DNA of 59,446 bases from Acinetobacter sp. A2 (GTDB taxonomy: Bacteria > Pseudomonadota > Gammaproteobacteria > Pseudomonadales > Moraxellaceae). The notes below the pieces were generated by a model. The model made no database searches. It was not told where the DNA came from and saw only the letters and a list, made by a program, of their open reading frames with translations. The position numbers and the translations under genes were made by a program. Below, piece after piece: positions 17,987-27,285 of the stretch (position 1 is the first letter of the stretch; each line of letters begins with the position of its first letter). Location of the stretch: NCBI RefSeq assembly GCF_012371325.1, contig NZ_JAAZQX010000018.1, positions 1-59,446 of the forward strand, in the 5' to 3' direction.

Positions 17987-18988
17987 TTACCATTTGGCAT
18001 AATGCTGTTCAAGCAAACCATATTCATTCAGCAAAATGATCTCGGTATCGCCTTGCTGAATCGTACCACTAATTTTGGCTTGCCATTGGCTAAACTGGCT
18101 ACCCACCAAACGCAAATTCAGATTTTCATAACGGCGCCAACCTGTACTGACGGTTAAATTCAGCTGATGATCCAATGAGCGAATACTCCACAAATCCTCA
18201 TCTTCATGTTGGAACAGCACATCTGTTAAGGGGTACAGCACGCCATTGATCCACAAACAGTTTTCATTGCCAAAACTTTCATTCACACCAGAGGCTAAAT
18301 TCAGCCCCACACGGCGGTTTTCGGTATCCCAAAAATTACACGATAACCAAAACCATGCTGTTTCAGGGCGCAAAAAACCACAGGTATCATCTAGTGAGGC
18401 AAAAGTCCGTTCATGGAATTGAATAGTTTGTCCTGTTTTATTGACAAAATACCCTTCACAACCCAACGTGGTCAGTTTTTGGGTATAAGTCCAACCATTA
18501 ATGCCTGTCGGGCTACACATACTTAATGGGTCTGTACCTGCACAAAAAATACGAGCACTGAGTTTAATTTCGCCATATTTGGTCACACGGATATAGCGCA
18601 CACCATTGGCATGTTGAATTTCAATTTGAAATGGAGATTTATCAAAATAACTTTGATTGAATAAAGGCTGTTCATCCAACACGGTATTGCGGGATAAAAA
18701 ATTAATCGCATTCCATTCCTGCACTTCACTCGTCATGTGATTATAAATATAGACAAAGCCATGACCTGCCCATGCAATATCTGCAATAGCTAAACCAATG
18801 GTATAGTGCTCATGTTGAATGCTACAAAATTTAAACTTTTTATATTTTAATCGCTTACGCCAACCCGACAGTACTTCACCATACGGTGTTTTGTATTGGT
18901 AGGCTTGGTAATCAATCTTTTTGGGAAGTTCACTAAAACGTCCATAATGCGGTTGTCCATTCGCCTGAATTAAATCCATTGAAGACAT
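17987..18988 (-). CDS. DUF2804-family protein
   Basis: 333 residues with no signal peptide or membrane segment, matching the DUF2804 pattern: an N-terminal GWRKRLKYKKFKFCS, then GLAIADIAWAGHGFVYIYN and a C-terminal antiparallel strand-rich region (NRRVGLNLASGVNESFGNEN). Biochemical function is unknown. An ATG nine bases downstream (18979) is better spaced from the TAGGGA element and may be the real start. Monocistronic. Confidence 0.75.
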   Translation of the reverse strand: MSSMDLIQANGQPHYGRFSELPKKIDYQAYQYKTPYGEVLSGWRKRLKYKKFKFCSIQHEHYTIGLAIADIAWAGHGFVYIYNHMTSEVQEWNAINFLSRNTVLDEQPLFNQSYFDKSPFQIEIQHANGVRYIRVTKYGEIKLSARIFCAGTDPLSMCSPTGINGWTYTQKLTTLGCEGYFVNKTGQTIQFHERTFASLDDTCGFLRPETAWFWLSCNFWDTENRRVGLNLASGVNESFGNENCLWINGVLYPLTDVLFQHEDEDLWSIRSLDHQLNLTVSTGWRRYENLNLRLVGSQFSQWQAKISGTIQQGDTEIILLNEYGLLEQHYAKW

Positions 18989-19266
18989 TCCCTATTGTCT
19001 AAAACAATTCATCTTTGGTCGTATTATGCCTACAAATGCATGTACAAAAAACCCGCAGCTTATGATTTTGTTGAAAAACTTATAAAAACATAGATTGTTT
19101 TCTTTTTTCGCCACTCAAGTGACTATAAAATCAACAATGCTTGTAAGTACATTCATCAGACTTCGCTCGCGAGTTCAACATTAGTGACTCAACGTGAGTG
19201 GTGGCAGTAGCTAAAACTGCCCATAAAAGACAATCTATTTTAAAGTAAAAGCTAATCTAAGAAGAT

Positions 19267-19788
19267 TTAAACATCTGAATCCAAAGTCAGATACGTATTT
19301 TCCCAGCGATTAGCTGAAAATGAACCTTCAACCAGTTGCACATAGCGACCGTACACCTGATCAATTACCAAACAATCATCTACCTCTAAAACCCGATCGG
19401 TATGCTGTTTTTGCCAGTGCTGGGCAAAATAAGCTTTTCCACATTGCTTTGCCACCATTGGATTTTGCGCCACCACCAACACATAACGATGCAATTCTCC
19501 AAATTCACGCGGATCATAGCCACCCAAATTAATTAAATACAGGCGATTTTCAGATTGATTCGGCTGTGCATCTGTGAATTTTAAATAGTAGGATTTGCCT
19601 TCAAACTCCACACCGTTGATTTGCGCCCACGCATCAATATGTAAGCCTTTGGGTTCTGCAAACCAAGCCTGCTTGAGTTGAGGATAGGTTTCTTCTAAAG
19701 CATCACCCACTGCAAGTACCACATCATGTACTTCGGTATTGGCCCGTGCATGACGCCCACCCAACATGACGATAAATAAACTAGGCAT
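19267..19788 (-). CDS. DUF1543-family protein
   Basis: 173 residues, opening with LFIVMLGGRHARANTEVHDVV and holding LYLINLGGYDPREFGELH, both typical of DUF1543. Two similar half-domains are suggested by the repeated pattern of hydrophobic strands around the GG motifs. Probably cytoplasmic; the role is unknown. A GGGGGCGGGT stretch sits directly before the ATG. Monocistronic, leftward, upstream of the DUF2804 gene but 278 bases from it. Confidence 0.75.
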   Translation of the reverse strand: MPSLFIVMLGGRHARANTEVHDVVLAVGDALEETYPQLKQAWFAEPKGLHIDAWAQINGVEFEGKSYYLKFTDAQPNQSENRLYLINLGGYDPREFGELHRYVLVVAQNPMVAKQCGKAYFAQHWQKQHTDRVLEVDDCLVIDQVYGRYVQLVEGSFSANRWENTYLTLDSDV

Positions 19789-19852
19789 ACCCGCCCCCTA
19801 CATAATTTTTAGCTTTAATGGTTTTAAAGTAGCGAGAATTTTTAAATGAACC

Positions 19853-19888
19853 AATTAAAAAATCGTGCCGAATTGCTTCAGCACGATT
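19853..19888 (-). terminator. Terminator of trpFB
   Basis: On the minus strand AATCGTGC/GCACGATT with a 12-base loop is followed by a T run. It lies about 40 bases past the trpB stop. Confidence 0.8.
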
Positions 19889-19929
19889 GAATAAAAATTT
19901 AGCCTGCTCTATTTCGAGCATGTGGCAAT

Positions 19930-21174
19930 TTACATATCTACCATTTCTACGCCATCTAAACGTGCAACAGTCATTAAGTCTTTATCACCACGACCTGAAA
20001 CAGTCGCAATAATGATTTGGTCTTTATCCATAGTTGGCGCAAGCTTGGTGACATACGCCATCGCATGTGAACTTTCCAATGCAGGAATGATCCCTTCAAT
20101 ACGGGTTAGGTCACGGAAACCTTGCAAAGCTTCTTGGTCATTGATTGGCACATAATCGACACGGTGCATATCTTTTAAGAAGCTATGCTCTGGCCCTACA
20201 CCTGGGTAATCTAGACCTGCAGAAATAGAATGGGTTTCAATAATCTGACCTTGCGCATCCGACATTAAATAAGTACGGTTACCGTGCAATACGCCTACGT
20301 GTCCTGCATTCAATGGCGCAGAGTGTTTGCCTGTTTCAATGCCCAAGCCCGCAGCCTCAACACCGTACATTTTCACTTCGGCATCATTCAAGAATGGATA
20401 GAACAAGCCCATCGCATTAGAACCACCACCAACACAAGCCACAAGTGCGTCAGGTAAACGACCTGCCTGCTCTTGAATTTGACGACGTGCTTCACGACCA
20501 ATAATAGATTGGAAATCACGTACCAATTGTGGATACGGATGTGGGCCTGCCACAGTACCAATCACATAATACGTTGAATCGACATTGGTCACCCAGTCAC
20601 GCATAGCTTCGTTCATGGCATCTTTTAAGGTTTTAGAGCCACTTTCTACAGGTACAACAGTTGCCCCGAGTAAGCGCATGCGGTACACGTTCATGGCCTG
20701 ACGTTTGACGTCTTCTGCACCCATGAACACTACGCACTCTAAACCTAAGCGGGCTGCAATCGTTGCGGTTGCCACACCATGCTGACCAGCGCCTGTTTCA
20801 GCAATAATGCGTTTTTTACCAGACAACTTTGCCAGTAATGCCTGACCAATGGTGTTATTCACTTTATGTGAGCCTGTATGGTTCAGGTCTTCACGCTTTA
20901 AGTAAATTTGCGCACCACCTAACTCTTTAGACCATCGCTCAGCATAATACAAAGGACTAGGACGACCTACATAGTAGGCGAGATCGCGGTCGAATTCTGC
21001 CAAAAACTGCGGATCATCTTTCATGCGGAAATACAATTTTTCTAAGTCTTGTAAAGCCGCCATCAGCGTTTCTGACACAAAACGTCCGCCATGGATCCCA
21101 AAATGCCCTTTTGCATCTGGGAACTGGGTATAGTCAATCACTGGATTATTGTGATTTGTACTTTGCTGATCCAC
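19930..21174 (-). CDS. trpB: Tryptophan synthase beta subunit
   Basis: PLP enzyme joining indole and serine to tryptophan. 414 residues. The PLP lysine motif is [15 protein letters not shown], the phosphate loop is [10 protein letters not shown], and GPEHSFLKD is also present. The start is a GTG at 21174 with AAGGAG seven bases upstream; it lies inside trpF, so the genes overlap by 29 bases. It forms a complex with TrpA, which is encoded 4.6 kb away. Confidence 0.97.
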   Translation of the reverse strand: MDQQSTNHNNPVIDYTQFPDAKGHFGIHGGRFVSETLMAALQDLEKLYFRMKDDPQFLAEFDRDLAYYVGRPSPLYYAERWSKELGGAQIYLKREDLNHTGSHKVNNTIGQALLAKLSGKKRIIAETGAGQHGVATATIAARLGLECVVFMGAEDVKRQAMNVYRMRLLGATVVPVESGSKTLKDAMNEAMRDWVTNVDSTYYVIGTVAGPHPYPQLVRDFQSIIGREARRQIQEQAGRLPDALVACVGGGSNAMGLFYPFLNDAEVKMYGVEAAGLGIETGKHSAPLNAGHVGVLHGNRTYLMSDAQGQIIETHSISAGLDYPGVGPEHSFLKDMHRVDYVPINDQEALQGFRDLTRIEGIIPALESSHAMAYVTKLAPTMDKDQIIIATVSGRGDKDLMTVARLDGVEMVDM

Positions 21175-21799
21175 GTTGGACTCCTTGCATGAAGTGTTCT
21201 ATGAGTTGTTGGTCTTTAATACCTTTTGCAGACTCTACCCCGCCACTAACATCAACGGCATAGGCTTGGGTGGTCTGAATTGCATCTTCAATATTGGCAG
21301 GGTTTAAACCACCCGCCAATATTAAAGGAATATCGAGTTTGGGGAATTTTGACCAGTCAAAACTGTGTCCTGTTCCACCTTTCAGCTCAGGATGCCACGC
21401 ATCTAATAATACTGCGCTTGCACCTGCTTGTTGATAGCTTTTTATCGCATCCAACACATTTAAATCAGGTTTGACCTGTATGGCTTTGTACCATCTGCGT
21501 CCGACTTGCTGTGCTATTTGCTGACATTGCAATGGTGTTTCATCACCATGAAATTGCAGAATATCTAAAGGCACTTGTTTTAGTACTGCGGCTATGTCGT
21601 CTGCACTGGCATTTACAAACAAGCCAACCACTTGCACATAAGCGGGTATGTGTTGCACAAGGTTTTCTGCTTCAGCAATGCTGACATTACGAGGACTCAG
21701 TGGATAAAACACCAAGCCAATTGCATCTGCACCCGCATGCACAACACTGTTTATATCTTGAATTCGCGTGATTCCGCAAATTTTGGCACGGGTACGCAT
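21146..21799 (-). CDS. trpF: Phosphoribosylanthranilate isomerase
   Basis: Isomerises phosphoribosylanthranilate in tryptophan synthesis. 217 residues forming a TIM barrel with family stretches [11 protein letters not shown] (catalytic Cys), VGLFVN, LQFHGDE, LLDAW and [10 protein letters not shown], then AVDVSGGVE. First gene of trpF-trpB. The start is the ATG at 21799, and the region upstream is shared with the divergent B12 riboswitch. Confidence 0.96.
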   Translation of the reverse strand: MRTRAKICGITRIQDINSVVHAGADAIGLVFYPLSPRNVSIAEAENLVQHIPAYVQVVGLFVNASADDIAAVLKQVPLDILQFHGDETPLQCQQIAQQVGRRWYKAIQVKPDLNVLDAIKSYQQAGASAVLLDAWHPELKGGTGHSFDWSKFPKLDIPLILAGGLNPANIEDAIQTTQAYAVDVSGGVESAKGIKDQQLIEHFMQGVQRGSAKYKSQ

Positions 21800-22002
21800 C
21801 GTTTTGGACTCTAATCCTGATTTTCAATTTTCATTTTGCTGATCTTGCTGTGCGTGACTTTTAAATTGTCTGTTCACACTAACAAAATCAGATATTGGGG
21901 CGAATCATTGTAATGCAATTTTAAGGGGTTGAGTGAAGTTCAGGCGGATTATTCTGCATTTCCGTTGTTTAAATGGCATACAGACTTTATACTTCGCGCA
22001 AA

Positions 22003-22205
22003 TGCAACGAGTCCTAGCTTTGAGCTTTAGGGAAGTTGGTGAAAGTCCAACACTGCCCCCGCAACGGTAACCATGAAACGTATATCAATTTAAATCTTAT
22101 GATTTACACCACTGTATGAACAATATGGGAAGGTGGATATACAGCGAAGCAATCATAAATTAGAAGATGCTTGGCACATTGAAGTCCGGAGACCTGCTTG
22201 TTGTG
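22003..22205 (+). promoter_or_regulatory. Cobalamin (adenosylcobalamin-type) riboswitch controlling btuB
   Basis: Core signatures are present: GGGAAGTTGGTGAAAGTCCA, then CTGCCCCCGCAACGGTAA, and the B12 box AAGTCCGGAGACCTGC at 22182-22197. The closing P1 stem can be drawn between CAACGAG (22005-22011) and CTTGTTG (22197-22203). It ends 46 bases before the btuB ATG and CGGAG site, so control of translation initiation is the simplest reading. B12 binding should lower btuB expression. Confidence 0.93.
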
Positions 22206-22251
22206 CCCTTAACTCAATCATTCACGTGGGGTGAATGTACGGAGCAAAGTC

Positions 22252-24096
22252 ATGTCTACTCTTTTTCAGCCTACTGCTTTAGTGGGCGCAATTGCGCTTG
22301 CAATGGGTTTTTCAACTTCAGTTTTTGCTGCAGAATCGCAAGATCAGCGTGTGGTGAATGCTGCTTTAGATACGCTTGTGGTCACGGCAACTCGTTCTGA
22401 AGAAAAAATTGGTAATGTGCCTGCGCGGATTAATATTATCGAGCCAAAGATTTTGGAACAGTCGCCAATTGCGTCTTTTCCTGATTTGCTAAAATATGAT
22501 GCTGCCATCAACATGGTTCAAAGTGGTGGTATGGGGCAACTTGCCGATATTTATTTACGTGGTACTGAATCAGACCATACTTTGATTTTACGTGATGGCA
22601 TACGATTAAATAATGCATCTTCTGGTACAGCAAATCTTGCTTTTATTGACACTACAGATATCAAACAAATCGAAATTCTAAAAGGTTCTGCGTCTGTTTT
22701 ATATGGTACGGATGCTATTGGCGGTGTAGTCCAATTGATTTCAAAAAAACCTGAAAAAACAAGTGCTTTTATTACTGGTGAAGTAGGCGAAAATAGAACC
22801 TATAAATCTGTCATCGGCGCTGATTTATATGAAGACGGTTTTTATGCTCAAATTCGTGGCCAACGATTAGAATCTGATGCAACAAAAGTAAACAACCAAA
22901 AAACCTATAGCAATGAAACTGCTTCTTTTGATCAAAAAGGCTTTAGTACCAAACTTGGTGTAGAAAAAGAAAACTTTGCAACATCAATTGACTACACCAC
23001 AAATAAAGGCACTAACTTATATGATGCTTATACATTTAATGGTGCATTGCTGAAACAAGACTTTGAAAATGAAATTATCAATCTTCGTGGTCGTATAAAC
23101 CTGACTGATCAATTTGAACTGAATGCACGTTTATCTCAATTTACGGATGAAGTCGACCAAAAAGATTCAACCGACTTTGCACATAGCAAAACTCAAGAAG
23201 CAGAACTCTATAGTAAATGGAACTTCACGCCTCAGCAGACTTTACTTACAGGTGTGACTCATCGCAATCTCGATGGCGATATTCTGTCTTATGGCACACC
23301 CTATAACGAAGATGTAGACTCAACTGGATATTATATTCAGCATCAACTTAACGGAAGTAGACTTAACACCCAACTGGGCGTGCGTGTAGAAGATAATGAA
23401 AAATATGGGGTGCATACTGTAGGTCAAATTGCTGCTCGTTACCAATTACTGCCTTCAACTAGCGCATATGTAAATGTAGGCACAGCATTTAAATCACCAA
23501 CATTGAATGAACTTTATAATTCATGGAATGGTAACCCTGATCTGAACCCCGAAGAAAGTACATCTTATGAAATTGGTTTTGACCAAAATCTAGCATATGG
23601 CTTGCAAACAGGTTTATCTGCTTACTACACACAAGTTGAAGATTTAATCGCCTTAGACAAAAATGGCAAACTGACAAATATTCAAAAGGCAACTTACCAA
23701 GGTGGTGAAGCTTATTTAGGCTGGCAGCAAGATGATTTATTTGCTAAAGCAACCTATAGTTACGTTAAACCTCAAAATGAAGCAACTCATCAAGATTTAA
23801 ATCGTCGTCCACGTCAGGGGTTTACTTTAACAACTGGCTTACAAAATGAAATATATGGTATTAGCGCATCTTTGGTCGCTAAATCCAAATCTAAAGATTG
23901 GGATAAAAACTATAAGAACCCGGGTTATGCAACTGTTGATGTAAATGCGTTTTGGAATGTAAACCCAAATGTCAAACTCTTTACCAATATTCAAAATATC
24001 GGGGATGTTGAATACAAGACCGCATACCAAGATAAAGGTTATTACTACATCAACGGCGGCCGCCTCACTTCCGCAGGGGTAACTTTCCGCTACTAA
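22252..24096 (+). CDS. btuB: TonB-dependent vitamin B12 outer-membrane receptor
   Basis: 614 residues from the ATG at 22252, which has CGGAG eight bases upstream; the open frame extends to a GTG at 22231. A signal peptide ends at VFA-A. The TonB box is DTLVVTATR, the plug carries DIYLRGTESDHTLILRDGIR and ILKGSASVLYGTDAIGGVV, and the beta barrel ends in an aromatic (VTFRY). The receptor imports cobalamin with TonB-ExbBD. Its identity is secured by the cobalamin riboswitch in the leader and the adenosyltransferase gene downstream. Confidence 0.95.
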   Translation: MSTLFQPTALVGAIALAMGFSTSVFAAESQDQRVVNAALDTLVVTATRSEEKIGNVPARINIIEPKILEQSPIASFPDLLKYDAAINMVQSGGMGQLADIYLRGTESDHTLILRDGIRLNNASSGTANLAFIDTTDIKQIEILKGSASVLYGTDAIGGVVQLISKKPEKTSAFITGEVGENRTYKSVIGADLYEDGFYAQIRGQRLESDATKVNNQKTYSNETASFDQKGFSTKLGVEKENFATSIDYTTNKGTNLYDAYTFNGALLKQDFENEIINLRGRINLTDQFELNARLSQFTDEVDQKDSTDFAHSKTQEAELYSKWNFTPQQTLLTGVTHRNLDGDILSYGTPYNEDVDSTGYYIQHQLNGSRLNTQLGVRVEDNEKYGVHTVGQIAARYQLLPSTSAYVNVGTAFKSPTLNELYNSWNGNPDLNPEESTSYEIGFDQNLAYGLQTGLSAYYTQVEDLIALDKNGKLTNIQKATYQGGEAYLGWQQDDLFAKATYSYVKPQNEATHQDLNRRPRQGFTLTTGLQNEIYGISASLVAKSKSKDWDKNYKNPGYATVDVNAFWNVNPNVKLFTNIQNIGDVEYKTAYQDKGYYYINGGRLTSAGVTFRY

Positions 24097-24136
24097 ACCT
24101 GCATCACAACAAAAACTTTAAAACAGCGCAGTTTAT

Positions 24137-24169
24137 GGATAATGTAATGACCGACATTATCCTTTTTTT
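24137..24169 (+). terminator. Terminator after btuB
   Basis: GGATAATGT/ACATTATCC with an eight-base loop is followed by seven T, 40 bases after the btuB stop and upstream of the adenosyltransferase ATG at 24236. The adenosyltransferase may therefore have its own promoter or depend on readthrough. Confidence 0.85.
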
Positions 24170-24235
24170 ATTGCGCCAGCTTTTATTTCTTACGACCAAG
24201 TAAACGCAACTTTCACTTTCAAACAAGGAACGATC

Positions 24236-24820
24236 ATGGGCCACCGTTTAAGCAAAATCTACACTCGCACAGGCGACTCAGGCACAACAGGATTGGGCGA
24301 TGGCTCACGTGTTGCCAAAGATGACTTACGCATTCATGCACTGGGCGATGTCGATGAACTAAATGCCTGTATTGGCGTACTGCGCTCACAAATTACACAT
24401 AGCAACATTCAAGACAAAAACACTTGGGACAAATCGCTCAGCCTGATTCAGCACTGGCTATTCGATTTAGGCGGTGAAGTCTGTATCCCCAATTACCACC
24501 TCGTACAACCGCTTGCGATCGAATACTTAGAACAAGACATTGACCGCATGAATGAAAGCCTGCCAATGCTCAAAGAGTTTATTTTGCCTGCAGGTACATT
24601 GGCATGTAGTTATGCACATCAAGCTCGTGCCGTATGCCGTCGTGCAGAACGCAGTTTAATGACCGTACACAACCGTGATCAAAATATCCAGGCACCGTCT
24701 TTGCAACTACTGAACCGACTGTCTGACTGGCTATTTGTGGCATCTCGCAGCTTGCAACGTGCCGAAGGAGGCAGCGAAGTATTATGGCAAAAGAACATCA
24801 ATGACAGTATTGGTAACTAA
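24236..24820 (+). CDS. Corrinoid adenosyltransferase (PduO type)
   Basis: Converts cob(I)alamin and ATP into adenosylcobalamin. 194 residues. The N-terminal ATP-binding motif KIYTRTGDSGTTGLGDGSR is intact, as are GDVDELNACIG and the C-terminal RRAERSLM and LNRLSDWLFVASR stretches. This is the PduO family, not CobA/BtuR. AAGGAACGATC precedes the ATG. It follows btuB after a terminator, so uptake and activation of B12 lie together. The product is also the ligand class of the upstream riboswitch, which would close a feedback loop. Confidence 0.94.
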   Translation: MGHRLSKIYTRTGDSGTTGLGDGSRVAKDDLRIHALGDVDELNACIGVLRSQITHSNIQDKNTWDKSLSLIQHWLFDLGGEVCIPNYHLVQPLAIEYLEQDIDRMNESLPMLKEFILPAGTLACSYAHQARAVCRRAERSLMTVHNRDQNIQAPSLQLLNRLSDWLFVASRSLQRAEGGSEVLWQKNINDSIGN

Positions 24821-24988
24821 CATTACAAGCTAAAATCGGAAACTAAAATAAAGCCCTGATTTTGCATCTAAAAAATCACGTCGGATGCTGCTTGAAATTT
24901 TACATCATCCGACCAAAATAAGAGATGTCATCTCTTTGTCACGTCGTACTTGCAAAATGAAAGCAAACTTTCAATTCATGGGCACATT

Positions 24989-25702
24989 ATGCGCATAATT
25001 GGTCATCGAGGTGCGCGTGGCGAAGCGCCTGAAAACACGCTTGGTGGTTTTGAATATATTCAAAATATTGGCATTCGTGCGGTTGAGTTTGATGTGCGTC
25101 AACTCAAAGACAATGCCTTAGTGGTTATGCATGATGATCAATTCATTCGTACCACAGGACAAGACAAAGCGCTGTATGAATGTAGTCTGGAAGATTTAAA
25201 CCATTATAACCACGCAGTGATGTGGTCGGACTGGAATAAAGTTGAAACCACGCCCCTGCTTAATCAAACCATGACCATTATTCAAAATTTTGATCATATT
25301 GAGGTTGAGGTTAAAGCAGTTAATTCACATGCCGATGCCGAAAAAATCACTCAAAGCCTAGAGCAACATTTACAGGGCTTTGAACACAACGCCATCATCA
25401 CCAGTTTTGATCCTAAAATTCATTGGGCATTACAACAACAAAAATCACGCTTTAAACGTGGTTTGTTGGTAGAAGATGATTTGCAATACCAAGCCATTGA
25501 TCAAGCTTTAGTATTAGGTTGTTGCCAAATTGGCTGGATGAACGAACTCGCCACAGATGCCCTCATTCAAGCGACACAACAGGCCAAACTGAATATTAGT
25601 GTTTGGACAGTCAACCAAATTGAACGCGCCAAACAACTTAAAGATTTGGGTGTTCAGGGGTTAATTACCGATTATCCAAAACTGATGATGCAACACTTGT
25701 AA
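24989..25702 (+). CDS. Glycerophosphodiester phosphodiesterase
   Basis: Hydrolyses glycerophosphodiesters to glycerol 3-phosphate and an alcohol. 237 residues from the ATG at 24989, where the conserved MRIIGHRGARGEAPENTL begins; the frame stays open back to a TTG at 24950. Catalytic-site residues are visible: HRG, PENT, EFDVRQLKDN and VVMHDD. The end WTVNQIERAKQLKDLGVQGLITDYP is typical. No signal peptide, so probably cytoplasmic. Confidence 0.93.
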   Translation: MRIIGHRGARGEAPENTLGGFEYIQNIGIRAVEFDVRQLKDNALVVMHDDQFIRTTGQDKALYECSLEDLNHYNHAVMWSDWNKVETTPLLNQTMTIIQNFDHIEVEVKAVNSHADAEKITQSLEQHLQGFEHNAIITSFDPKIHWALQQQKSRFKRGLLVEDDLQYQAIDQALVLGCCQIGWMNELATDALIQATQQAKLNISVWTVNQIERAKQLKDLGVQGLITDYPKLMMQHL

Positions 25703-25993
25703 AGTGCAGGCTAAGCGCATATATATGTTTAAATAACAGATTTTCTGTGCTGGTTTGGCTGTCATACCGCACATTTTCGTAAAAACCTACAAATACCATT
25801 ATATTCTGTTACCACCCAGTACAATACAACTGTACAATAATGCTGTGATCGTGAATACGCTCATGCTAATATGCGAAAAAATTAATCCCTATAAACTTTA
25901 ATACTATGATCATTTCCTTCGGGCAGATCATGATTTTATAACGGATTAAGCGTCTACTTATACCTCCCAAAGGTTCTAGGAGTGCTGTTGGAG
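25703..25993. other. Regulatory-looking region upstream of the desaturase gene
   Basis: About 290 bases without a gene. It contains an inverted repeat GTACA-N7-TGTAC (25819-25835) flanked by repeated TACAAT, and a second repeat ATGATC/GATCAT around TTCCTTCGGGCA (about 25905-25932). The first could be an operator. An AGGAG at 25978-25982 precedes the desaturase start. No consensus promoter was certain. Confidence 0.4.
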
Positions 25994-27160
25994 ATGAATG
26001 CTCCCTTACCCAAAGCCCCAATCAACTGGATTGCCATCTTTGCACTGGTTTTCTTACCTATTGTTGCCGTGATTGCAATTCCTTGGTATGCCTATCACCA
26101 TGATTTTAGCTTAGCCGCTTGGATCAGTATGTTTGTATTACTTGGCGTAAGTAGCTTGGGTATTACAGCAGGTTATCACCGTTTATGGGCACACCGTGCC
26201 TACGAAGCTACGCTTCCTTTAAAAATTCTTTTGATGATTATGGGGACTTTTGCCGTTCAGAACAGTATTTTGTTCTGGGGTTCAGGTCACCGTACCCATC
26301 ACCGCCATGTTGATGATGTCGAAAAAGACCCGTATTCAATCAACAATGGTTTTTGGTTTGCGCACATGGGCTGGATGCTACGTGACTATCCTGCTGCAGA
26401 GCCAAACTTTAAAAATGCGCCAGATTTGTTAAATGACAAATTGGTGATGTTCCAGCACAAATATTACGTGCCAATGGTAATTGCAGTGCATGTTGGCATT
26501 TTAGTGCCAATTGGCTGGGCTGTTGGCGATATGTGGGGTGTGTTGCTATTGGGCGGTTTAATGCGTCTGATTTTAAGCCACCATGTCACTTTCTTTATTA
26601 ACTCGCTGTGCCACATGTGGGGTTCACGTCCATACACTGACGAAAACACTGCGCGTGACAACTTCTGGTTAGCCATTGCCACTTGGGGCGAGGGTTATCA
26701 TAACTATCACCATATTTTCCAATACGATTATCGTAATGGCGTAAAATGGTGGCAATATGACCCAACTAAATGGTTAATTTGGACATGCTCTAAGTTAGGT
26801 TTGGCTAAAAATTTACGTCGTATTCCAAGCTTTAATATTAAAAAAGCAGAATTGGCAATGCGCTTTAAATACGCAGAGCAAGACTTGGCAGTTTATGGTC
26901 ACAATGTGAATGATGACATTGTGCAAGTGAAAAGTCGTATTGCGCAAGAATATGATGCATTTACCCAAACTTTAAATGATTGGGCAAAATTAAAAGAGCA
27001 AGAAATTCAAGCGAAAAAAGCGTCAATGGCTGAAAAAATCCACCAAATGGATGACAAACTCAAAGTTGAATTCCAGTTGGTTGAGCAGCGTCTTTCACAC
27101 CATCGTGAAACATTGAATTTGCTAATGCGTAACTTGAAAAAGAATCCAGTATCACAATAA
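25994..27160 (+). CDS. Membrane acyl-CoA/acyl-lipid delta-9-type fatty acid desaturase
   Basis: Inserts a double bond into saturated acyl chains using a di-iron centre and oxygen. 388 residues from the ATG at 25994; a GTG at 25982 is also in frame. The three histidine boxes are intact: HRLWAHR, HRTHHRH and HNYHH. TM segments lie at about 17-37, 41-60, 77-95 and 155-190. After about residue 285 comes a charged helical extension of some 100 residues with coiled-coil character, longer than typical bacterial desaturases. Single gene with a terminator. Confidence 0.93.
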   Translation: MNAPLPKAPINWIAIFALVFLPIVAVIAIPWYAYHHDFSLAAWISMFVLLGVSSLGITAGYHRLWAHRAYEATLPLKILLMIMGTFAVQNSILFWGSGHRTHHRHVDDVEKDPYSINNGFWFAHMGWMLRDYPAAEPNFKNAPDLLNDKLVMFQHKYYVPMVIAVHVGILVPIGWAVGDMWGVLLLGGLMRLILSHHVTFFINSLCHMWGSRPYTDENTARDNFWLAIATWGEGYHNYHHIFQYDYRNGVKWWQYDPTKWLIWTCSKLGLAKNLRRIPSFNIKKAELAMRFKYAEQDLAVYGHNVNDDIVQVKSRIAQEYDAFTQTLNDWAKLKEQEIQAKKASMAEKIHQMDDKLKVEFQLVEQRLSHHRETLNLLMRNLKKNPVSQ

Positions 27161-27182
27161 GAACTGTGTTCTTATACACCGC

Positions 27183-27213
27183 TAAAGCCCTGACCTGTTC
27201 AGGGCTTTATGCA
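27183..27213 (+). terminator. Terminator of the desaturase gene
   Basis: AAAGCCCTGA/TCAGGGCTTT hairpin with a five-base loop, 23 bases past the stop. The T run is short, so confidence is moderate. Confidence 0.7.
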
Positions 27214-27285
27214 TTTTTAGACTACAGTTTTTAAAGCCCAAGTTTGCTATAGTGAACCTCACTTTGTGCCAAACACTCCCCCACT

